A stretch of 64,000 nt of DNA from Stenopsyche tienmushanensis (lineage: Eukaryota; Arthropoda; Insecta; Trichoptera; Stenopsychidae). Shown one piece after another: positions 36,021-48,837 of the stretch. The position numbers and the translations under genes were made by a program. The notes beneath the pieces are model-generated. The model worked only from the letters and a program-made list of their open reading frames with translations. It was not told where the DNA came from and did no database searches. Within the stretch, counting starts at the first letter, position 1. The number at the start of each line of letters is the position of its first letter. Location of the stretch: the NCBI GenBank assembly GCA_008973525.1, contig WACJ01000182.1, positions 248,001 to 312,000 on the forward strand. Reading direction: 5' to 3'.

Positions 36021-37505
36021 AAATGAATTTACACAATAGTGCATAATTCAAAACAAGTTTCGAAGAAACTCCCACGTCCATTCACCTCAATGACCTAATT
36101 ATTAAACAATGAAATAATTTAGCTTTGAGGGACATATGGGAACATTTATTCACACCCAATATATTCTGCCAATACTTTATGATAGCATGCTGCTTATATG
36201 CAATTCCCACTTACATATCGTGCTATGTCTAATCAATGCGTAAATTTTGCTTGAATTCTTGAATTAAAAAATAGATAATGAAAAGGTTTTGCAATTTATG
36301 ATATTCTATAAACATATTACGTCTTATTTTGATAGCTTTTACTATTCAGAGCATTCCAATGGAAGCACAAATGACAGATTATTATAAATGCTAATCGCTT
36401 AAAAATTATTCTAATCGAATATAATCAATACATACATGTTTAAAGCCAGATTTTTTTTGTTGGTAATATAAATACATTAGATATGGAACAGCGTTAAAAC
36501 ATCCTGTATACTTTTTCTATTCAGTTAATTTTAAATTAAAATAAGTCTAAATTGTTGGATTGTTTTTGCCCAGGTTGTTCTTTAATAGTATGCTTCAAAG
36601 ACTTGATTAATATTGATGATCATTACGTAATATTCAAATTTTTCTCACGACTATCTATCGTTGAAGGAGAAAGACATTAATTCTGAATCTAAAAATATAT
36701 TCGACATTTTGGTATTTGTAGATTCAGTGAACTCGTCGTTGAAAGGATAATATATTTTATTTGGTGCAATATCCCGAAATAATGATTAAATTACTCTTGT
36801 AACACAGTTTGGGAAATTCGAGTCAGTGAGCAAAACAAATTAATGAATTTGTGTATAGCAACTGCCAACTATCATGTGGAAATTGGTCTCTCTCTAGCTA
36901 TAGGCGTTGTCTACTCATAGAATGATATAATAAGAGAAGAACATAGTTGTTTTGAAATATTAATTTCGCTTTGAAAGAGGATGTGTTGAGAATTTTATAG
37001 GACTATGAAGCACATGTTTTATTGAGCCGTATTAAGAGATGCGTATAGCGTTTTGCATAAGTTGCATAGGCTTCCATCTATTTCACATCGCGTATTTAAT
37101 AATGTAAATTTTAAGCCCAAACCAATTTTAGGAAGTGTAAATTCAAACCGATTGTATATTTTTGAGAGTGTAAAAATTTCAACTGACCGTTCATCACTAA
37201 CTCTTAACCTTCGCGAGCAGACGTAAATAGTTAATGGACGTGGCAAAATATTTCACTAAAACATATTATACACAAAATTCCACAATATTTGTAAAGCAAA
37301 TACTAGGCGCCATGAATAATTGATGTATTCAAATAATATAGGCGCCAACATGAAATCGTCTTACTAATATCTGAACGAAAAAAAATATTTTCAACCGCGG
37401 GATTGTTTATCGGTCGCTATAATTTATATCAAGAGAATTTAACATTCAGATAAGTTGTCCGAATTGTGATGTCGACATGTCTTTGTGTTCCTAGACATAT
37501 AAATC
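36021..37505. other. AT-rich DNA without recognisable features
   Basis: Only short frames. Near 36503 the words ACATCCTGTATA resemble an FB-type tip, but no matching arm was identified. Confidence 0.4.
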
Positions 37506-37665
37506 AGGGTTTAAAACCGGAACTGAACCGAAAATCGATAACCGGTAAAAGGGCGCCGGAATGAAAATTGGAACTGAATCGATTTGAAAATACAGGGTTT
37601 TCGGTACGAAAACCATAACTGAACCGATATAAATGCTTGGAACTGAACCGAAACGAAAATTATGA
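37506..37665. repeat. Degenerate tandem GGAACTGAACCGA repeat
   Basis: The motif GGAACTGAACCGA or a close variant occurs near 37515, 37570, 37613 and 37639, spaced 26-55 bases apart, with further ACCGG and GAAAATCG words between. The pattern is irregular and does not look like a simple microsatellite. Confidence 0.65.
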
Positions 37666-37794
37666 AATAAATCATGAAATTGGTTCGAAAATCGGGGATA
37701 CACCAGATAAATCAATATTTTCTTAAGGTTAATGCTTTTTATATGGTAATTTTCCATCGTTTTTACTATGTTATATCTACCTATGTTTATATTT

Positions 37795-39003
37795 GAGCAA
37801 CATTTTTTTTAAGGGTTAGGAGGATCTTTTGCTACGTTTCACACATAGTCCCTATGTCTTAAGTGTCAGGGTTGTCAAAAAATTTTTTTTCAGCATTTTG
37901 AAAAAATAACCAAAATTTAATATTTAAACCGTCATAATTTTTTTTAAATTTGTGTTCGTAATAGCACGAAATTACAGTTTTTGTATTTTGCAATGTATTT
38001 TTGATCTAAATATTTTTTTTATGCAATTGGTTAAAAAAAAAATTTTGAGTTTCCAAAGCCACAAAAAATGTGCAAAAAATGAGAAAAGTCAACTTCTAAA
38101 TTCTCTAAACAAAAAACTAATAAACATTTTTAACTTAATAAAAAATTTCTCTAGTGCATACCCTTTCCAACAATATGCTACATGCATTATTTTGCATGTC
38201 CCTAGACAAAGAAATCTAGTGGTGTCAGGTCTGAAGATCATGCGAGCTACGGAATAGGGCACGTCTCCAGGCATAAAATCCAGTGGTGTCAGATCTGAAA
38301 GACCGTGCGAGCTACAAAATAGGGTTGCCAAAATAAATAATTTACACAATAGAGATGCCCACAAAAGAAATCTTAATTGAGGGAATAAACCCTACTTTTA
38401 CAAAATGGAAATGCTACATTAGACAACTACAGTTGAAATAAGAAAAAGGTGTAGTACGTGCATATGAAGCAGAGGTGGCGAATTTAAACAAATTTTGTAA
38501 ATATATTTAATAAAAGCATCTTAAACATAAAAAAAGTAATTTCTTAACCATGACCCTGGCAAATTGTAACTCTTCAAGTTTAACGACTTATTGAATACTT
38601 GTATGGCATGTAACATATCGTTACTAAAAATGTTTTTAAACTAAACAAAGTTCAAAATAGTTGTTATTTTTTTGTTTAGAGAATTTAGAAGTTGATTTTT
38701 ATCATTAGTTTGCACATTTTTATGACTTTATAAGCTAAGAAATATATTTTTTTAAATTAATTGCATAAAATAAATTAATCAAAAATACATTGCAAAATAC
38801 AAAAACAGTTATTTCGTGCTATTACTACCACGGATAAAAAAAATTATGACGGTTTAAATATGAAATTTTGGATATTTTTTTAAAATGGTGAAAAAAATCT
38901 ATTTCGACAACCCTGACACTTATGACATAGCGACTATGTGTGAAACTTAGCAAAAGACCCTCCTGATTCCTAAAAAAATTGTCGATCCATGTGCAAAATA
39001 TTT
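37795..39003. mobile_element. FB foldback element with about 330-bp arms
   Basis: The left arm (37795-38125) and right arm (38664-39003) are inverted copies over their whole length. They share GGAGGRTCTTTTGCTA, ACACATAGTC, AAGTGTCAGGGTTGTC, TTTGTATTTTGCAATG and, at the inner edge, TTCTAAATTCTCTAAAC. The 540-bp centre contains a transposase fragment. Copies or single arms occur at 12566, 62560 and perhaps 1648. Long arms make it foldback-like; the transposase piece points to the IS630/Tc1/mariner group. Confidence 0.75.
38202..38335 (-). pseudogene. IS630/mariner-like transposase fragment, tandemly duplicated
   Basis: Minus-strand translation gives GLSDLTPLDFMPGDVPY and then VARMIFRPDTTRFLCLGTCK. 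Both derive from the same motif (family form: RSPDLTPLDFFLWG), because the underlying DNA is a tandem duplication of about 63 bp: TAGTGGTGTCAGGTCTGAAG near 38217 and CAGTGGTGTCAGATCTGAAA near 38281. The motif contains the third catalytic acid in transposases of this group. The remaining protein is missing. It lies in the centre of the FB element. Confidence 0.55.
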
Positions 39004-40369
39004 TTACACGTCAATCACTCATAACTGATCCTGTCCAATTCGATTAATCCATCTCTGGAATAACCCATCAATTTTCTGGAAATGATTATCAATACGTCCA
39101 ATGATATGGAAAAATAATCGGTCATAAATACTTTTTATATGGATGTTATAATGGGTTTATAAGAGAAATGATTAAGAATTTACCAAAACTGGGCAAATTT
39201 TTCCAGACTACGAGAGGTATGCCAGCAATTTTGGTGCAGATTTTTATTATATTCGGATCTAATGTTTATTTTACACGCACGGATTATGAAATATAAGCTT
39301 CGATTCAAGCAACAGTTTCTGAAGATTAAAGTAAGCTATGCGTTGAAATTTATAGAAAAACAATGCATTGAAATTCTGCATCTTTAGAAAAATCTTCAAT
39401 GAAGGTTGTCTATGTATATTGCCAGATAAAGCACCTCAAAAAGAAGATTCTAGTGTACTTAACGTTTAAATATACTCTTTCATTGTGTACAGTTGGTTAT
39501 TAATAGATGTAAATTGAAAGATATAAGTATGTAAATAATATCTATTCATTTTTTTGTTGAAAATGTTATAAATCCGTCGATTTTCTCGAATTAAAATACA
39601 GTTGTGCATTTTGCAAAGGACCATTTCATGAACTCCCCCGCCAAAATGTCGAGGAGTCATAAAGGCGTCGGGCTGAAGTGGCTCAATAAAATGATTGCGA
39701 TCGCGATTTCAGAAATAACCATAACTCACAGAAATTAGAGCAATAAAAAAGAAATAACCCATCAGGAGACGAATTATTTTAATATCGAACAGCGATTCGT
39801 TTTGTATTCGCGCAGGATTGAAAATAGCTTTTCGCCTGCAAGGGCTCGACGATAAAATAATCTTTCTCAGATTGCAATGACAAGTAGGAATAAAAGCTTT
39901 AGTTCCGTATCGCGTGTTCGGGAAGATTTATAAGCCTTCGTGAGGAAATTCATGTATTTGGGCATGGTTGCCTATCGGCGGAGTTATGTCGTACCGATCA
40001 GATATATTGTTAAAATGGCTATTTTTGGACGTGCCCAAAACACCAGCACGATACATTATTGAACAATGTTGGAAATGTTTGTAAATAGACTCGTGAAATA
40101 TTGACATGCAAATCTCATTTCATGCGTTTTATGGACCCCTTACACATTAAATGTAAACACGACCATAACTCATAAATGCCAATATGAGAAATCGTTAACC
40201 AACACCTTTTTACTAGCATCTAGCATTTAGACCAGTCTTGCAACTTTAGCATCGTTCTATATAACTATTCAAGTATTTAAGATTAATGCGTACTATATTT
40301 TATAATCAGTTTTGCTCATACATTCACAGAAATCCTGTAATGTTCTTTCAAATAAGACACTTGATATAA
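39004..40369. other. Unique DNA
   Basis: The part 39640-40130 is less AT-rich and may be host non-coding DNA; otherwise AT-rich sequence with only short frames. Confidence 0.4.
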
Positions 40370-40649
40370 CAAATCACTCAATAAGTTCATAGGATTACTA
40401 GGATAAGCAGGACTAAATTCTACATGATTCCACAAATAAAATAAATTCATATGATCTTCCATATGTGATTAAAATTAAAAATTATTAAGTTATAGATTTT
40501 AGGTATGCTAATTATCATAAATTTATAATCTGAATATGAACCAGATTGAATGAGGAATTTTTCATAATAAACATTTTTTTTCTTCGTTTGTGGTATTTTT
40601 TTCGCAATTTTATCAACAAAATAATCCTACGAACTTATTGAGTGGTGTG
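40370..40649. mobile_element. Mariner-type MITE
   Basis: The ends CAAATCACTCAATAAGTTCA (40370) and GAACTTATTGAGTGGTGTG (to 40649) are inverted copies over about 28 bp with four mismatches. The CAATAAGTTCGTAG core resembles mariner ends. The 220-bp centre is non-coding. Confidence 0.7.
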
Positions 40650-41013
40650 TTATTCATAGGTATGTAAAGGAATTTATATTTTACTCCCATTAACTTATTC
40701 CGGCTCGCTCACGTGAAAACGCGTGTTTTATAGTCTCTAATCTTGATATAAAAAAAAATAATAAAAACGTTTTATATATTTTTCTAGTTTCATCTAAAGA
40801 TTGGTGTTATATTTATCTAAAATTTTGCTAAATAATTAAATTTTAAAAAAAATAGATGACCGACCCTTAACATTTATTTTATTAGCCACCCAAGTTTACA
40901 AGTATCAATTTTGTATTTTATCCCTTAAGAATGCTCCTCACTGAAAACCACTATTATATATGCAATAACTTTATTGAAAGCAGCGATTCGTAAAAGGATG
41001 TACAATTTTGCAG
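40650..41013. other. AT-rich spacer
   Basis: Nothing recognisable. Confidence 0.4.
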
Positions 41014-41015
41014 TA

Positions 41016-41675
41016 CACTCAAACCTCTTTTTGTGCGATTTCGAAGTTATGCGGATTTTTCTAAGAATTTTTTTTTCATTTCATAAAGAGTACGTATCGA
41101 GATATTTTGGATAAAATTTCAACTTTTAAAAATACATTATCTGAAGGATTTTCCAAAATTCCAACTACTTATGGAGTTATAGCTATTTTAGTGAGGCGGT
41201 AACTTGGCCGGTCCTACCATAATGAAATCTTTCAACGCGTTTTTTCGAAACTCCTTTTTTCAACACGGTTGACATCATATCTCAAATTTTAACTAATTAA
41301 TCTACTTTAAACTGAGCACGAACCTTTTCTATATATCCCTCTAATAATAATGACATTAATACTGGATGTACTAGTAGTAATTAGTATTTCTCTAGTGGAT
41401 GGCTGGGATTTGAGATGCCAGATGTAAGACATCCTAAAAATTTTACCAATGATTCATGACGTCCATTAAATGTTACCAAAAATGTTGTGCCTTATTGTTT
41501 TCCTGTTTTTTATTTAATTTTTTTGTGCGATTTTGGACATATTTTATACAGCTGTTTCAAAGTTATGCGGTTTTTATAATTCATGGAACGCATCTTCACT
41601 TTTTCTATGTAACTCATAGCTTTTTTGTGCGATTTTTCGCGGAACGCATTTACCGCACAAAAAAAGTATTAAGTG
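41016..41675. mobile_element. PG pogo-type MITE, copy 1
   Basis: A 660-bp element flanked by TA (41014-41015, 41676-41677). The left end CACTCAAACCTCTTTTTGTG is matched imperfectly by the right end (GCACAAAAAAAGTATTAAGTG). The left 90 bp and the right 130 bp match copy 2 at 59611. Words of the type GCGATTT and ATGCGG recur inside in both orientations. Ends of this type and TA targets are known for pogo-related MITEs. No transposase is present. Confidence 0.75.
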
Positions 41676-41677
41676 TA

Positions 41678-42924
41678 CTTCGAAATTCGTGCGAATTCTA
41701 GACACTACACGAAACATAGCGGACCGAAATTTCTATAAGGTCCATGCCTTTTTTAATGCGGATTTTATTCACACGGGTGATCTTTGAATGCCCAGGTTTT
41801 TTTTTGCAAGATGCGTTAAAAATTTAATAATTGCCCATTTGAGAAGTAAAATGAAATTGGTACGCATGTGTCATTTGAGCTCTATCTGCGTACCCACGAT
41901 AAAACATAGTCTTCTTTTAAGTGGTTAATTAAATAGCTATTTTTGTCCCTATCAATTGAAAAAAATACATTTCATTCGCTACCAAACAGACAAAGGACAA
42001 TTCAATTAAACTTTTACAATACATTCGAAATACACAGTAGACGCACATTGCGCTTTGTTTCCATCTCCTGGAGTGGTCGTATTAAGTATCTTCATGAAGC
42101 ACCGGCCAGAAATTGTTATTTTAAATGTTTTTAACCTTCAATTTACATTAGTAAATTATTGAAATGGCAGAGTTAGCTCACATTTACGACTAGGAGTCAA
42201 CACGATCGCCTGTTATGAAACTGGCTCGAGCTGGTTTCATTACGGCTAAAAAATAATGGCGTCGAGATATATTTCGGATTAGATCGCCCGCTATAAAATA
42301 TGAACCGGCTAATTTGTTTGCTGGCCTAATGATCTCTTACAATTATGATGTCTAATATTGGTAGGCTAATTTCAAACTCGATAAAAAATTCTGGTTATAG
42401 GTTACGAAAGGAACTAGTTCTTTGTCGTGGCAGATGTTTTTGACTGCCTCATGGACGCTTTTTTTACATCTTGCGACGTCCATAATTATTGACGCTGTTG
42501 TAAAGATCGTATCAATTTTGACAGAGTTGAGAAATTAAACAATCAACCCATGGGCTAGATTATTGTGCATTGTAAAAGAGACCATGAAGATTCCTATAAG
42601 CCTCATGGTCAACCTTTTTTCACTCGCAATTAAAGTGATTAATGCAGTACTTAATGTGTAAGTGTAATAAAGGCCCTCACTGTAAATTGGACCATTGTAT
42701 TTTTATTCTGTTATATGAACATTCATGAAATATAATACCATTTTTTACAGAGGTTTAGATTAAGCATTTAAGAAGTACATAATCAAAGATCTTTCATTAT
42801 ACATTTTAAAGTGCTTTTATCGATTAAGGCATTTAAAATTATTTATATTAATCCCTTTGCTTACAATATCGAATGAGGTACGTCATACCGAATTCCATGA
42901 TACGTTTATTAGTAGAAACATACA
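41678..42924. other. Unique DNA
   Basis: No transposon signature; the part 42180-42600 has mixed composition. No coding relic was recognised. Confidence 0.4.
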
Positions 42925-43106
42925 AGACCGTAGCAAAGCAGTCGCCCGCCACGGGTGCAATTGGGCTTGGGGTGCAAAATCGCGAGGCGCTCATTAGTCA
43001 AATCAGCGGTCCGAAAAGCCCTTTCGAAGGATCCTTTTCGGCATTTTCTATGATCTGTACTTAGATACTTGCCACAGGCGCTTCATATCCTTGTTAAGGT
43101 TACGGC
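42925..43106 (+). repeat. RX repeat, short copy 2
   Basis: A 180-bp internally deleted copy. It has AGCAAAGCAGTCGCCCGCC, GGGCTTGGGGTGCAAAA, CGCGAGGCGCTCATT and GCGGTCCGAAAAG, then ACTTGCCACAGGCGC and CTTGTTAAGGTTACGGC as an imperfect inverted counterpart of its start. The middle block of the longer copies is missing. Confidence 0.7.
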
Positions 43107-44779
43107 ATAATAAACACGATTATGCGAAAATATTTTTGCTTTCATCTAAATCGAGATGCTTTTTGCTTTCAAATCGTAGCAATTTTATGTCAAAATATGC
43201 TATAAATCTTATTACAGATTTTTTAAGATATGTTGAAAGCGTCCAATCGTAAATTCGTCCCATTTTGACATACAGTAAGTGTGAATAGATACAATCATGT
43301 TACATGTCAACAATACAAACTAATAGTGGAGGAATTATTGAATGCTTATTTTATGAATATACGTGATATTCAGCGGAAAAGTGGCGTATCCCACAAAATC
43401 ATGAGAATATTTTGTAGCAGTGCTTTGAATAAAAATTAACAAAGTATGCTTTTGCAATGTAAATAGAAAAATTGATTGAGCAATTTTTTTATCATATTTC
43501 TAGGTGTTAAATATAATTTATTATATTTTTGCGAAAATATTTTTTTTAAAATCTACAATTTTAAGAAAGCTTTATTTTAATCATTTTTTAAAAATAATTT
43601 ATTCAATAATTATGCAAAGCGTTTATTATAAATGTTAATATTCGCGCATAAATTAATTTTAGTGTTAGCGTATATATGTAGATGTCACTGCATTTTTAAA
43701 ATCAAAAATGAATTTATTCACTGTCAAAATTGACATAATTAAATCGATTATGTTCGTTTTCATATTTAAATATTTTTAATTTAATTATTCTTTTCGAGCA
43801 AGAATTTTATTTTTAAATGAGACCATAAATTTCCATAATTTATTTGGCAGGATCTCATGGGAAATAATAAACGTAATTTCTAAATTATACGTACACGTTC
43901 GTTATTATTCATTAAATTTCGTGTGTGTAATAAATATTCATTAGACCCCATGATAAAAATAGTACCCAACGAATGGTTCCATCACACGCATATTTACTGG
44001 GACAAGAATTCAAAAGAAAATCAATGAGCGTAAATATGGGGATTTTTTGGAACGTATATGTTACAGCGTTTCCCTTCAATTTATATCATATTTATTCTCT
44101 GGATTATTTTCCCTTATTTTATTTGCTCAACTTTCGCTTCGCTCATAACGAACAAATATTTTTTATGGAGGTATTCTTTGCATGCATCCCAACTTTTACA
44201 TCAAAGATCCCTTCATTCCACTTTTTCTCCCCTTTAATCTATTTAATCAATTCCTCTCGAGGTCCTCGCAGGGTATCGGGGACCTTTCCTTACAAAGCTG
44301 TTGCCCCTTTCAAGACGTCCAATCCTTACACATCCAAAATATTCATCGAAGGTGGGATGTCCGTAGAATGAGGCGGGCATATATTAAATTTTAATCCCTA
44401 TATGGCACGGTTTACCGAGGGCTCATTTCTCTCCGATGCCATACGTCTGCCATTGAATTAAATATCTGTGGCAGTTTGATGAAGGTGGCTCTTTAAATAT
44501 TTGATCCTGTCATATTTTCGGAGCTTTTCGATGCACGTCGAAGCGGTTCGCTTTTATATAATTACATATGGAGTCGAGCAGTTCAGATGGCATTAATTGA
44601 GTCCATTGGCCTGTAGCAGAAGTAAGTGTTGTTTAAACATTGAGAGTAAATCTTACGATACGGTTCACAGTAGCTATGGGCCAGGGTCTCGACAAAATAC
44701 CATTTAAATATTAATTTTACATATATTTAAAGTCGGCAAAAATGCTTATCGGATGATAAAAAGTCTTTCTAAATATATG
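43107..44779. other. Unique DNA
   Basis: AT-rich to about 43950, then a less AT-rich part (43970-44600). This holds a 132-codon frame (43973-44371) with hydrophobic stretches but no recognised domain; I do not call it a gene. Confidence 0.4.
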
Positions 44780-44789
44780 ACATTTTATG

Positions 44790-45233
44790 GCGTTATTTGA
44801 CGTTTTGATTTGATTGATCTGATTTTTATATTGACTTTGAGGGCATCAATCGGTTGCAGTTTATACGCATAGACCTGCAATTTAAGATCCAAAGGAAGAA
44901 GTCTAAAGACGTTAAATTGAATCATCTCGATGATCATTTCACGTAACCAAATCGTTCGTGTAGAATATCCATCATCACATGCGTTGTATGACACATGGCG
45001 CCGTCCTATTAGATCTATATTATCCAGTTTAGACCACAAGAAGTTGCTTTTTATCGATTTGTAGCACTCGCTGTTGACGATTATGGCAATGCCAGTGTCA
45101 TTTTGAAAGAAGTATAGACCGATAATTCCGCCATTTTATCGGAATATGTTTGATGCCGATGTTTTATTCATCTAAAAATGGACCTCATCGCTAAATATTA
45201 TTTTTTTGATGAAGCGTTTCTCGAACGGAACAC
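44790..45233 (-). pseudogene. IS630/mariner-like transposase relic
   Basis: Minus-strand translation, with frameshifts, gives FEKRFIKKIIFSDEVHF with the first catalytic Asp, GGIIGLYFFQNDTGIAIIV, NSECYKSIKSNFLWSKLDNI, then DGAMCHTTHVMMDILHERFG with the second catalytic Asp, and finally YAYKLQPIDALKVNIK. The order and spacing match insect IS630/Tc1/mariner transposases with the QDGATxHTA motif. The stretch with the third acid (family form RSPDLTPLDFFLWG) is shortened to RLLPLDLK, so the active site is destroyed. N-terminal DNA-binding domain and terminal repeats were not found. The fragment in the FB element at 38202 is from the same broad group. Confidence 0.75.
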
Positions 45234-45540
45234 TGATTTTGAAAATATTTTTTTTGATAGCTTATACACATTGTTCAACACTATAACCTTGCATAATAAT
45301 TTGCCATATACTATTAAATAATTCTCAATAAATCTAACATATATTGATTCAATAACGTGACCGCTATAATTTAACAATTTTTGAGCGTCAATATTGAAAT
45401 ACCTTGTACAAGCTAAAATCGTAAAATCAAGAAATCGATACATTTTTGTAAGTTCATCGTTAAAACTGTATAGAAATATATGCATTAATAGCAAGTCCAA
45501 CCAATAAAAAAATATTAAATGCTGAAAAAATTATGATCAG
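45234..45540. other. AT-rich stretch after the transposase relic
   Basis: A 100-codon minus-strand frame overlaps the N-terminal side of the relic but has no recognisable DNA-binding domain. Confidence 0.35.
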
Positions 45541-45735
45541 AGTCTAATCAAGCCGACTAAATACAGAACAGATGAAATAATACAATTTATAAAGTCTATT
45601 CAAGAGTTACTGGTGAAAGAAGAGACTAAGGAAGTGAATTTGATGGAAATGGGGTCTGAAATAACCCAAAATTTCAAAGCTCAGAAGAAAGCTCAAAAAA
45701 TGAAAATAAACAATTTTTTCTTAGACATAAAATAA
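45541..45735 (+). pseudogene. Possible pogo-type transposase C-terminus
   Basis: An open frame of about 65 codons without its own ATG at the left edge. It is charged and ends AQKKAQKMKINNFFLDIK and TAA. Tigger/pogo transposases often end in a similar KITxFF string. No catalytic part, DNA-binding part or TIR was found nearby, so this rests on a short tail only. Confidence 0.2.
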
Positions 45736-48700
45736 ATTTATTATAGTTTTATACTCTCTCCTTAGAAATAATAAATACATTAAAAAGCATAGAAGACTTG
45801 ATCTAACAATCGAAGTTTTATTTTTTACATGAAGATCGTTCCATTGGAAGAAGAACAACATTTAAACGGATATACAATATTGGAATGAATACTATATTCC
45901 AGATGTTTTTACCGAAAAATATACACAAGAACAGATGAAATTTCAACTTGAGTTGGATCAGCTTTATGATTGTTGGCATCTTTAGTTAAAAAAATTCAAT
46001 GCTGTTTGTTTAGCCAACCTATATTTTATTTTAAAATTAATTTCTATAGCATCAGGCAAAGTTAGGCCTCGCCAAAAAATGGTTATGTGTGTGGCATAAA
46101 TATAACTTTTTAAATAATTTAATTTTGCTCCATTCCTATACGATTGTAACGAAGTAAATTTATCCTGATTTCCTGATTTATACAATACTTTGAAGTTTTA
46201 TTGTATCAAAATTCAAGAATTTATTCCAATCCAGGAAAAATACTGTACAGTACGATAAAACGAAGAAGTTTGAGTATTTCATTTCATTTTGATTCTATTA
46301 ATATCAAAACAGTTGTAAAATAAAGTGAATAATAGCAATAAGAACTTGATGTCTATACAAGCATGTTTTTCATTGTTGAAGTCTACATAAATTCTATCTC
46401 GTTGGTATATGGTGTACTCATAGTTGGTTTAATTTAAATATGAAATTACTTCGAATCCATTTATATCATGTTGATATGATCTCGATTTGATTGCTATAGG
46501 TTATCGGCATTTATTAAATGTCACCTGTCAACAAATCGATTCACTTCGCAGCCCTAGAGCAGTGCATTGACTAACACGTTTGAGCCCTGATTTATGTCCG
46601 ATAATATTTGAATCCAGATGAAACCGGTTCGGTCCCTACCTACAGCCGCAGGGCAAAGATGTGGAAATGAACTGCATTGCCTTGCTGCTAATAATTTATT
46701 TTCAATGTCCTCTTTAGTACGGAGAAGGCAACTTTATGATACCATTATCACGCGATATGACTACCAGAACGTGCCGGTTGATACTTTGCAGCTCTGTCCG
46801 ATTGGATTATGGTCGAGTTTCGATCTAATTGAGAGCTGCGGTTCCATTCTGTTTTCGAGTATTTATTTCTGTCCTATTGTGTACTGGAATAAAAGAGGAG
46901 GAAACGATAAAGCACTGCTTACCGCGGCAATAAATGAGTTGTCCTCGCAGAGGATTCTGCGTAAAACATTTGTTCCGCAAACAGGAAGCCGTTATAAGCC
47001 CCTGTGTAATCCCCGGAACGACGTTTGTCCACATAAATATTCCTTGATTTTCGCTGGAGACATTACATTTCGCATGGATCATCTACTTCTTTTCCCTTCT
47101 TTGTTTTTCTTTCGACGTAACTTGCGAAATGTCTTTTGCCGAAAAAAATGTATTTTCTTTCTTCGACCTTGGTTAATATCACCCTATTCATAGTTTATAC
47201 ACTATTAAATATAATTTACTAGCATTCGTTATAAATTTTTCGAAGTCTATAATTTCGACTCTTTCATAGATGTAGCCATTAACACTCGATATACTGCACC
47301 CATCAATTTGACGGAATTTGAACTTTATGAGCATAATTACAAAACCCTTTTTATTTTTTGCTGATTGAAATGAAATGATCTGAATACATACCCAAATGTG
47401 TGTTCCCTTCAGCTTTGTAATTTATAAGTTATGAGTGATGTATACTTATCATATCTCTACCAATCCCCGTGAATTTGAGGGCTCGACTAATTTTATATTT
47501 ACACTTATAAAACTGGCTTTTTTCATGAACATATTTCTTCTGTAATAAATTTGAAGCCAATTAGAACTTAAATAATATATATATATAATAAATTTAATAA
47601 AATGGATTTTTTAAAGAAACTATATAGTTTTTCTTTGCCCCTTCAATTTGACAGGTATTAGTGGAATTAAGTATTATAAAAATTGATTAAACCACGTATT
47701 AATAATTATATTGACTTTAATTCTCATCAATAATAGATCTATTTGACTTACAGAATATATTTCTAATCGATCTTCATCACTTATGCGAAATAAGGTAATC
47801 GTTTGAAAGAGAAGAATCGATTTCATAGTCCAAAGAGAATACGTGTCGCTGGACCTTTGCCAGTTTGAAAAGTGAGGTCAGGTCTAACCTTGGTCATTGA
47901 ATTAAGTGTAATGTATCTGGTAGGAGGATGCTGCTCCAATATCACCTCCATATGATTTTAAACTTGGTGACATTGAAATTCATCATAAAATTCATAGCTT
48001 ATCGGCGAATAATAAATTGTTAATTAAAAAAAAGATTTAGCACTACAAATCATAATCAATAAAACCATAAGACATGATTATAAATATATTTAATTCATTA
48101 GTGGTCAGATTTCTGCAATAAACACATTAATTTGAGTCATTTACCACGAGATATATAGGTGAAAAGTGCAACTGCGATAAAGAGCAAACAGTACAAATAA
48201 ACAACCAGTTACTAATGAGTAATAAAATCAACGCATTTCGATTCTTCATATTGACACATTCTTGCAATTTTTTAAAGCCATTAAGTCACATTGGCTTTAA
48301 AATAAATGATAATATGCGTAACCCGACGGGAATGTGTTAATACGCTAAAAAGATATTTTATAATATTTATAAATTTGTGATTTCAGAATTGGAACTTGAA
48401 GAGGATTGAAACTCTCTTATTTAACTTTTATCTCAAATCTCGTTCGATATTTTTTCAATTTAAAATGCAGCTTACCTTGTTAGTAATTTACGTTATGTTA
48501 GAAATTTCATGAACGTTATTTTGGCCAAATTCTTTGCATTGTTTACAAATATTACTCAGGATGCTTTGGAATTTGAGATCGCATTCTAACTTTAGATCGT
48601 AAAAATAAATAAAAACAGCAATAGGTATAAAAATATTTTGAATAAATAAAATTCCGTATATAAAATGCTCAAAGCTAGTTTATAAAACAAATTGAAGCAA

Positions 48701-48837
48701 TAAAGTAAAATATTTACGATTCAGTAAACTAAATAGCTCCCAAACGTCCCAAAAATACCCGACCTAACATGTAAATGACAATGAATGTTTTATAAAAATA
48801 CCATGATATAAAGTGTTTACACGTTAGGTTGCTTCCG
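45736..48837. other. Unique DNA with a GC-richer part (46540-47190)
   Basis: The part 46540-47190 contains the longest open frame of the window (46618-47193, plus strand, 191 codons). It starts MKPVRSLPTAAGQR and ends in a stretch rich in Phe and Arg. I recognise no domain, and an 85-codon frame lies opposite. It could be chance or a host exon; I leave it uncalled. A short coding-like repeat lies at 47303-47360. Confidence 0.35.
47303..47355 (+). repeat. Short repeat with conserved frame, copy 1
   Basis: Shares 24 identical bases (within ATCAATTTGACGGAATTTGA and CTT following) with 63478 and stays similar beyond. Translation gives INLTEFELYEHNYK here and INLTEFELHRKNYE there. The source protein is unknown. 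Confidence 0.6.

Noticed and set aside
43973..44371. A 132-codon open frame
   Set aside because: Hydrophobic because of T-rich DNA; no motif, and a second frame overlaps it.
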